A stretch of 64,000 bases of DNA from Rhodoferax sp. BAB1 (GTDB lineage: Bacteria; Pseudomonadota; Gammaproteobacteria; Burkholderiales; Burkholderiaceae_C). The position numbers and the translations under genes were made by a program. Below, piece by piece: positions 58,778 to 64,000 of this stretch; position 1 is the stretch's first letter, and every line of letters begins with the position of its first letter. The DNA is taken from NCBI RefSeq assembly GCF_013334205.1, contig NZ_CP054424.1, positions 950,001-1,014,000 of the forward strand, in the 5' to 3' direction. Under the pieces are notes generated by a model. The model was not told where the DNA came from and did not search any database. It saw only the letters and a list, made by a program, of their open reading frames with translations.

Positions 58778-59455
58778 ATGCTCAAGAACAAGTACGCCAT
58801 TTTCATCTGCGCTGCGGCCTTGATGGGGTCCATGCTGCAGGCCCATGCGCAAAGGATGTACCGGTGTGGAAACGCCTACCAGGACCGGCCTTGCGAAGGC
58901 GCGCAGCCGCCGGGCAAGGAGCTTCGGGACTTCAGCGGATCGGCCGCCCCTGCCAACCGGCCGGTCGCAGACCCGCAATGCGCGCGACTGGGTGAAGAGG
59001 CCGTGAAGATCGTCTGGGCGAGGGAGAGCGGCGCAACGAGGGAGCAGCAGATCGCTGCGAACGCGCAAAACCAGCAGTTGATCGACAGCGTCTACTACAA
59101 GCGCGGGTCCGCGCCCGAAATCCGGACGGCGATAGAGGCCGAATGCATGGCTGAGAAGCAACGTCAGGCGGCTGCCTTGGCTGCTGCGGCGGCTGGCGCC
59201 CAGGGAATCCCTGCGGTTCCTCCGCCGTCATCCCAGGGGCCGTCTGCAAACGACATCAGTCGCTTCCAGCAGCGCCAGGACGAGGAGATCGCTGCGAATC
59301 AGGAGGCCTTCAAGAAGACGCGCTGTGCTGACCTGAGCCGCCAGGCTGAGAACCTGCGCCGCCAGGAGCGAGCAGGGGGCAGCTCCGGCGCCATGAGCAG
59401 GCTGCACGAGTTGCGCACCAATCTCGAGGCGACCCGTCGGCGGGAGGGTTGCTGA
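58778..59455 (+). CDS. Periplasmic protein with MYRCGNAY motif, paralogue of 31767-32276
   Basis: A 225-residue secreted protein with a signal peptide (ending QAHAQ) and RMYRCGNAYQDRPCEGAQ, the DUF4124-like start also seen downstream of glnA. An Ala/Pro-rich section (about 150-175) and a charged helical tail follow, with a final Cys. ATG 58778 has GGGAGGA upstream. Function unknown. The 104-base gap after it holds nothing recognisable. Confidence 0.7.
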   Translation: MLKNKYAIFICAAALMGSMLQAHAQRMYRCGNAYQDRPCEGAQPPGKELRDFSGSAAPANRPVADPQCARLGEEAVKIVWARESGATREQQIAANAQNQQLIDSVYYKRGSAPEIRTAIEAECMAEKQRQAAALAAAAAGAQGIPAVPPPSSQGPSANDISRFQQRQDEEIAANQEAFKKTRCADLSRQAENLRRQERAGGSSGAMSRLHELRTNLEATRRREGC

Positions 59456-59559
59456 ACGCCCGTTGGCGTTGCAGCACATCCCGGAGGTCAGCGTCTCCCC
59501 GTCGTTCCATCGCGTCCCTCCTGTTTTTGTAGGGGCCGGATCGGTTTCTCAGGGGGTAG

Positions 59560-60378
59560 TCAGGGCCCGAGAAAACCCCTGATTGCAGCCAGCGTCTCGT
59601 CCGGGGTTTCCGTCATCTGGTGGTGGCCCACGGGCAGGCTGAGCACCTCCACCTTTTTCCCGCTCTCGCGTGCTTTGGCGATCAGGCCCTGTGCCGCTTT
59701 CGGCATCGTCATCTGGTCCATGCTGCCCAGCAGGAAAAGCACCGGGCAGCTGATCTGCGTCACGGCCTGTTCGCCATTTGCATAACGGTCGCAGGCCTGG
59801 AAACCGCGGTGAAACACGTTCACGGCCCGGTTGCTGGCCAGCACGCGCCGGCCCAGGGCCATGCTGGCGCCATAGACCCAGGTGCCCGGCCCGAGTGCAG
59901 AGGGCGGGGCGGCCAGGGTGCTGCGTGAAAAGACGTTGATCATCTTCAGCGCCTTCTCCGGCTCGTTCAGCGAGGCGTCCAGCAGGGCCTGCGAGACCTT
60001 CATGGGATAGGCCGTGCCCACCAGCACAAGATGGCTGATGCGTTCCTTCAGGCGTGCGGCAGTTTCCAGGGCGATCAGCGAACCCCAGCTGTGGCCGACC
60101 AGGGCGGCGCGCTGCAGGCCGGCGGCGTCAAGCAAGGCGGCGATGAAGTTGGCCGCTTCCTCTACCGAGGCCGGGGCCTCGCCCGCGCTGCGGCAGTGGC
60201 CGGGCAGGTCCACGGCCAGCACGTTCCAGCCGTGATGGGCCAGGTAGCGGCTTTGCAGTATCCAGACGCTGTGGTCATTGAGCACGCCGTGGATCATCAC
60301 GACCGTGGGTTTGGCCGGGTCGAAGGCCTTGCCGCCGGTGTAGCAGTAGGTCCTGGCGCCGTTGACGATCAGTTCCAT
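59560..60378 (-). CDS. Alpha/beta-fold hydrolase
   Basis: Hydrolase of 272 residues with the alpha/beta fold: VVMIHGVLNDHSVW (oxyanion), nucleophile elbow VGHSWGSLIALE (Ser) and a late GSMDQMTMPKAA (Asp) and VGHHQMTETPDE (His). Substrate unknown; esters or lactones are likely. The ATG follows directly on the stop of the repeat-derived mini-ORF (TGAATG), and it is downstream of metY on the same strand. Confidence 0.88.
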   Translation of the reverse strand: MELIVNGARTYCYTGGKAFDPAKPTVVMIHGVLNDHSVWILQSRYLAHHGWNVLAVDLPGHCRSAGEAPASVEEAANFIAALLDAAGLQRAALVGHSWGSLIALETAARLKERISHLVLVGTAYPMKVSQALLDASLNEPEKALKMINVFSRSTLAAPPSALGPGTWVYGASMALGRRVLASNRAVNVFHRGFQACDRYANGEQAVTQISCPVLFLLGSMDQMTMPKAAQGLIAKARESGKKVEVLSLPVGHHQMTETPDETLAAIRGFLGP

Positions 60379-60465
60379 TCAGGCCTCCCGCCGGGCCGCC
60401 CCAAGGGAGGCCTGCGCCCCCTCGGGGGGCAGTGAATACACGAAGTGATGAACGTGGGGGCTCAT
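60379..60465 (-). repeat. Dispersed repeat, copy C, forming a 28-codon mini-ORF
   Basis: Minus-strand reading MSPHVHHFVYSLPPEGAQAS and eight more residues, the same start as copy A at 16331-16423. Its ATG is one base after the metY stop, and its TGA is immediately followed by the ATG of the hydrolase gene. The core CCCTCGGGGGGCAG and the ends match the other copies. Confidence 0.75.
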
Positions 60466-60466
60466 G

Positions 60467-61768
60467 TCATGCACCTGCCTTTTCTGCGGCCTTGAGGGCC
60501 CGCTTGAGGTCCTCGATCAGGTCGTCCGGGTCCTCCAGGCCGATGGACAGGCGGATCGTGCCCTGCGTGATACCGGCACCGGCCAGCGCCTCGTCGCTCA
60601 TGCGGAAGTGGGTGGTGGAAGCCGGGTGGATCACCAGGCTGCGGCAGTCGCCCACATTGGCCAGGTGGCTGAAGAGCTTGAGGGCCTCGATGAAGGCCTT
60701 GCCCTGTTCACGGTTGCCCCGGATGTCGAAGCTGAACACCGAACCCGCGCCGCGCGGCAGCAGCTTCCTGGCCAGCGCATGGCTGGGGTGGCTCTCCAGC
60801 AAGGGGTGTCCCACGCGCGAGACGAAGGGCTGGCTGGCCAGGAAAGCCACCACCTTCTCCGTGTTGCTCATGTGGCGCGCCATGCGCAGCGGCAGGGTCT
60901 CGATACCCTGCAGGATCAGCCAGGCCGTGTGCGGGCTCATGCAGGCGCCGAAGTCGCGCAGGCCCTCGCGCCGTGCGCGCAGCAGGAAGGCGCCGATGGT
61001 CGACTCCTCGGTGAAGACCATGTTGTGGAAACCCTCGTAGGGCTGGCTCAACTCGGCAAATTTCCCGGACCGGTCCCAGTCGAAGCAACCGCCGTCCACC
61101 ACCACGCCACCGATCACCGTGCCATGGCCGCTGAGGAACTTGGTAGCTGAGTGGTAGACCAGGTCGGCGCCGTGCTCGAAGGGCTTGATCAGCCAGGGCG
61201 AGGTGAGGGTGGAGTCCACCAGCAGCGGCACGCCGGCCTCGTGGGCAATGGCGCTCACGGCCGGGATGTCCAGCACGTCCAGGCCCGGGTTGCCCACGGT
61301 CTCGCCAAAGAAGAGCCTGGTGTTGGGGCGTACGGCGGCACGCCAGCCGTCCAGGTCGCCCGGTTTCACGAAGGTGGTTTCAATGCCGAAGCGGCGCAGG
61401 GTGTAGTGCAGCAGGTTCTGCGAGCCGCCGTACAGGGCGGTGGAGGCCACGATGTGCGAGCCCGCACCCATCAGCGTGGCCACGCTCAGGTGCAGCGCCG
61501 CCTGGCCGCTGGCCACGGCGATGGCGCCGATGCCACCTTCCAGGGCCGCCATGCGTTGTTCGAAAACCGCATTGGTCGGGTTGCTGATGCGGCTGTAGAC
61601 GTGGCCGGCACGCTCCAGATTGAACAGCGCCGCGGCGTGGTCGCTCGATTCGAAGACGAAGGAGGTGGTGAGGTGGATGGGCACCGCGCGTGCCCCCGTG
61701 GTCGGGTCGGGTGCGGCACCGGCGTGCAGCGCCAGGGTGTCGAAGCCGGGGTCGGAATAGCCGGGCAT
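60467..61768 (-). CDS. metY: O-acetylhomoserine aminocarboxypropyltransferase (sulfhydrylase)
   Basis: PLP enzyme that makes homocysteine from O-acetylhomoserine and sulfide, 433 residues, as usual for MetY (longer than MetB). ALHAGAAPDPTTGARAVPIH, YSRISNPTNAVFEQRMAALE and the PLP lysine in HSATKFLSGHGT are present. ATG 61768 begins MPGYSDPGFDTLALH; the frame is open to 61816. Divergent from the CBS gene. No SAM or SAH riboswitch could be made out in its leader. Confidence 0.92.
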   Translation of the reverse strand: MPGYSDPGFDTLALHAGAAPDPTTGARAVPIHLTTSFVFESSDHAAALFNLERAGHVYSRISNPTNAVFEQRMAALEGGIGAIAVASGQAALHLSVATLMGAGSHIVASTALYGGSQNLLHYTLRRFGIETTFVKPGDLDGWRAAVRPNTRLFFGETVGNPGLDVLDIPAVSAIAHEAGVPLLVDSTLTSPWLIKPFEHGADLVYHSATKFLSGHGTVIGGVVVDGGCFDWDRSGKFAELSQPYEGFHNMVFTEESTIGAFLLRARREGLRDFGACMSPHTAWLILQGIETLPLRMARHMSNTEKVVAFLASQPFVSRVGHPLLESHPSHALARKLLPRGAGSVFSFDIRGNREQGKAFIEALKLFSHLANVGDCRSLVIHPASTTHFRMSDEALAGAGITQGTIRLSIGLEDPDDLIEDLKRALKAAEKAGA

Positions 61769-61824
61769 GGGTGTCTCCGTCTGGTGTTTACCCGGAGTCG
61801 GGGCTAGGCCAGTCACCTACCCTC

Positions 61825-61854
61825 TTGACCCAACGCCGGTTTAAGACTTATTGT
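61825..61854 (+). promoter_or_regulatory. Candidate sigma-70 promoter of the CBS gene
   Basis: TTGACC and TATTGT are 18 bases apart, about 40 bases before the CBS start. A fair match that fits the divergent metY/CBS arrangement. Confidence 0.5.
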
Positions 61855-61895
61855 GGGCTATATTCGACTCAAACAAGCGTCACGAGGAGCACACC

Positions 61896-62354
61896 ATGAA
61901 AGTCAGCGACATCCTGCGCGTCAAGGGCAACACCCTGTATACCGTGACCCCCGAGGAAACGCTGGCCAAGGCGCTGGACCTCATGGCCGAGAAGGACATC
62001 GGTTCCCTGGTGGTCATGGACCGTGGCGACCTGGTGGGCATGCTCACCTTCCGCGAGGTGATCCAGCAGGTGGTGAAGAACAAGGGCAGCGTGGGCGCCA
62101 GCAACGTGCGCACGGCCATGGACAGCGCCCCCCTGACCTGCGACGTGGAGACTGAGCTCGACGATGTGCGCCGCATGATGCTGGAGCGCCATGCGCGCTA
62201 CATGCCCATCATGGACCAGAAGATGCTGATGGGCGTGATCAGCTTCTATGACGTCGCCAAGGCCGTGGTGGACAGCCAGGACTTCGAGAACAAGATGCTC
62301 AAGGCCTATATCCGCGACTGGCCGCAGGACGACGTGCCCGAGTCCAAGTTCTAA
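61896..62354 (+). CDS. CBS-domain protein
   Basis: Small cytoplasmic protein of 152 residues made of two CBS domains (about 1-60 and 70-130): MKVSDILRVKGNTLYTV, DIGSLVVMDRGDLVGMLTFR and ARYMPIMDQKMLMGVISFYD. Such stand-alone proteins often bind adenine nucleotides. GAGGAG precedes ATG 61896. The stop is one base from the convergent phaZ stop. Confidence 0.9.
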   Translation: MKVSDILRVKGNTLYTVTPEETLAKALDLMAEKDIGSLVVMDRGDLVGMLTFREVIQQVVKNKGSVGASNVRTAMDSAPLTCDVETELDDVRRMMLERHARYMPIMDQKMLMGVISFYDVAKAVVDSQDFENKMLKAYIRDWPQDDVPESKF

Positions 62355-62355
62355 G

Positions 62356-63576
62356 CTAGCCCAGGCTGGCGTGGATCATCTCGCGCACGCGCGGGTAGAT
62401 CTGCTGGTTCCACTTGCGGCCGCTGAAGACGCCGTAGTGCCCCACCCCGGTCTGGACGTGGTGGGTCTTCATGTAGGGGCGGATGCCGGTGCACAGGTCC
62501 TGCGCTGCCACCGTCTGCCCGATCGAGCAGATATCGTCCCGCTCGCCTTCCACCGTCATCAAGGCCGTGCGCCGGATGGCCCTGGGGTTGACCAGGCGGC
62601 CCCGGTACATGAGCTTGCCCAGCGCCAGGTCGTAGGTCTGGAACACCTTTTCCACGGTCTCCAGGTAGAACTCGGCGGGCAGGTCGTTCACCGCCAGGTA
62701 CTCCTCGTAGAACAGGCGCACGGCGTTGGCCTTCTCGATGTCGCCGTCCACCAGGTGCCGGTACAGGTCCTGGAAGGACTTCTTGTGGCGCTCCAGGTTC
62801 ATGCTCAGGAAGGCGCTGAGCTGCACGAAACCCGGGTAGACCCGCCGCATGTAGCCGGCATGGGGCAGGGGTACGTGGCTGATGAGGTTTTTCTCGAACC
62901 AGTCTATGGGTTGGCTGGTGGCCAGCTGGTTGACCCCCGTGGGGTTGACGCGGCAGTCCACCGGGCCGGCCATCAGCGTCAGGCTGCGCGGCTGGGCCGG
63001 GTTGTTGTCTTCGGCCATCAGGGCCGTGGCTGCCAGCGCGGCCACGCAGGGCTGGCAGACGGCCACCACATGGCTGCCCGGGCCGATGGCCTCCACGAAG
63101 CGGATCATGTGCTCGATGTAGTCGTCCAGGCCGAAGGGGCCGTGGCGCAGTGACACGTCGCGCGCGTTGTGCCAGTCGGTGATGTAGACGTCGTGGTCCT
63201 GCAGCAGGGTGCGCACGGTTTCGCGTAGCAGCGTGGCGAAATGGCCCGACAACGGTGCCACCAGCAGCACGGGCGGCTGGTAGGGCAGGTCGGCCGGGCT
63301 TTCCTTTTTGAAGCGCAGCAGGGTGCCGAAGGGGGTGCGCAGCACGCTTTCTTCGGTCACGGCCAGCTTGCGCTCGCCCACCAAAACCGATGTGATGCCG
63401 TAGGCCGGGCGCGTGTGGGTCAGGCGCAGGCGCGAAAACACCTCCATCGAGGCCGCGAGCTTGCGCAGCAGGCTGCCCTCGGTCCGGGGCAGCCAGAAGC
63501 TGGCGCCGCCGCTCTGGGCCAGCAGGCGCAGCGGCGACATCAGGTCCGATTGGGTCTGGTAGGCCTGGTAGAGCAT
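62356..63576 (-). CDS. phaZ: Intracellular polyhydroxyalkanoate depolymerase
   Basis: Degrades stored PHB granules, 406 residues. It has the PhaZ1-type lipase box with Cys in place of Ser (VVAVCQPCVAAL, about residue 170), the LMYRGRLVNPRAI and EGERDDICSIGQT (Asp) segments and a late His (GVGHYGVFSG). ATG 63576 (MLYQAYQTQSDL) has AGGAAG upstream; the frame is open to 63603. It shows that the organism stores PHA. Confidence 0.92.
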   Translation of the reverse strand: MLYQAYQTQSDLMSPLRLLAQSGGASFWLPRTEGSLLRKLAASMEVFSRLRLTHTRPAYGITSVLVGERKLAVTEESVLRTPFGTLLRFKKESPADLPYQPPVLLVAPLSGHFATLLRETVRTLLQDHDVYITDWHNARDVSLRHGPFGLDDYIEHMIRFVEAIGPGSHVVAVCQPCVAALAATALMAEDNNPAQPRSLTLMAGPVDCRVNPTGVNQLATSQPIDWFEKNLISHVPLPHAGYMRRVYPGFVQLSAFLSMNLERHKKSFQDLYRHLVDGDIEKANAVRLFYEEYLAVNDLPAEFYLETVEKVFQTYDLALGKLMYRGRLVNPRAIRRTALMTVEGERDDICSIGQTVAAQDLCTGIRPYMKTHHVQTGVGHYGVFSGRKWNQQIYPRVREMIHASLG

Positions 63577-63705
63577 GGTGCTTCCTGACGCAAGATGGGG
63601 CATTTCGGAGGACGCAAGTTACGGGCCAGCTGAATACGCAGAAGCCGCCCGAGCTGGCACAAGCCTTGCGGGGTTTCCTGCACTTTCCGTGTTGAGGAGT
63701 GCGCC

Positions 63706-64000
63706 ATGGCCACAGCCATCCTGACGATCAGCAGCAAGAACTACGGCGCCTGGGCCCTGCGCGGCTGGCTTTTGGCCAGGCTGGCCGGCCTGGAGTTCAA
63801 GGAAAAGGTGATCCCGCCCGACGATCCGGCCATGAAGGCCGAGATGCTGCTGCTGGCGCCCAGCATGCTGGTTCCCATGCTGGAGCACGAGGGCGTCAAG
63901 GTCTGGGACACCCTGGCCATTGCGGAATACCTGCACGAAATCAAGCCCAAGGCCAAACTCCTGCCCACCGACATCAAGGCCCGCGCGCATTGCCGCGCGG
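63706..64000 (+). CDS. Glutathione S-transferase, C-terminus beyond the window
   Basis: First 98 codons of a GST-family protein; the frame runs off the right edge. The thioredoxin-fold N-terminal domain is visible: ILTISSKNYGAWALRGWLLA, then MLAPSML-type VPMLEHEG and VWDTLAIAEYLHE, the GSH-binding end. GAGGAG lies 6 bases before the ATG. Class and substrate cannot be given from the fragment. Confidence 0.85.
   Translation, partial: MATAILTISSKNYGAWALRGWLLARLAGLEFKEKVIPPDDPAMKAEMLLLAPSMLVPMLEHEGVKVWDTLAIAEYLHEIKPKAKLLPTDIKARAHCRA

Noticed and set aside
61769..61895. Possible SAM or SAH riboswitch in the metY leader
   Set aside because: Only a short CTCCG/CGGAG pairing was found; the conserved cores of known SAM and SAH riboswitches could not be recognised.

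Overview
The window is a 64-kb chromosomal segment of a high-GC betaproteobacterium, most likely Burkholderiales, family Comamonadaceae. The grounds are the fused AroA-Cmk protein, the stand-alone heptose kinase beside hldD, the gyrA-serC-pheA-tyrA-aroA/cmk-rpsA-ihfB-lapA-lapB gene order, TRAP and Bug-type solute-binding proteins, and several short dispersed repeats that I recognise as typical of that family. The genus cannot be fixed by reading alone. No rRNA, tRNA or CRISPR array was found. Layout: 1-7.6 kb holds a TRAP transporter (DctP-DctQ-DctM, the last cut by the window edge), a divergent winged-helix regulator, a fused hydantoinase/oxoprolinase and two small hypothetical genes. From 7.66 to 21.2 kb a long minus-strand run, read from right to left, encodes gyrase A, serine and aromatic amino-acid synthesis, ribosomal protein S1, IHF beta, the LapA/LapB envelope regulators and heptose synthesis for LPS. 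From 21.3 to 29.99 kb are mostly plus-strand genes: an OmpA-like lipoprotein, ubiG and a HAD phosphatase, rsuA, a YVTN propeller, a deacetylase, a sterol desaturase-like protein, an EI24 membrane protein and a molybdopterin-binding protein. From 30 to 34.9 kb is the nitrogen block glnA-(unknown periplasmic gene)-glnL-glnG, with a good sigma-54 promoter and an NtrC site ahead of glnA. From 35 to 39.2 kb is a minus-strand thyA-eamA-folA-DUF4337-xthA-ogt operon for thymidylate, folate and DNA repair. From 39.2 to 45.4 kb is a GntR-controlled acyl-CoA catabolic operon ending in two tandem Bug-type binding proteins. From 45.4 to 47.55 kb is a small accessory island. From 47.56 to 64 kb are an FAD oxidase, membrane proteins, a CHASE2 adenylate cyclase with a giant periplasmic partner, metY, a CBS protein, PhaZ depolymerase and the start of a glutathione transferase. 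The most interesting part is the island at 45.4-47.55 kb. Two co-directional genes of unknown function, lower in GC than the surroundings, lie between inverted copies of a repeat of about 240 bp and two perfect hairpins. Both products carry an RN-x3-H motif in a helical region, as in HEPN-fold RNases, and one is anchored by about four membrane helices. A two-component HEPN-type defence or toxin-like system is a reasonable hypothesis, not a demonstrated one. Other unusual structures are a 267-bp MITE-like element with terminal inverted repeats and a TTA duplication inside the signal-peptide codons of a Bug protein, a dispersed repeat translated in frame inside the sterol desaturase-like gene, two copies of the same repeat family that form coupled mini-ORFs between genes, and a truncated duplicate of the hldD start just upstream of hldD.
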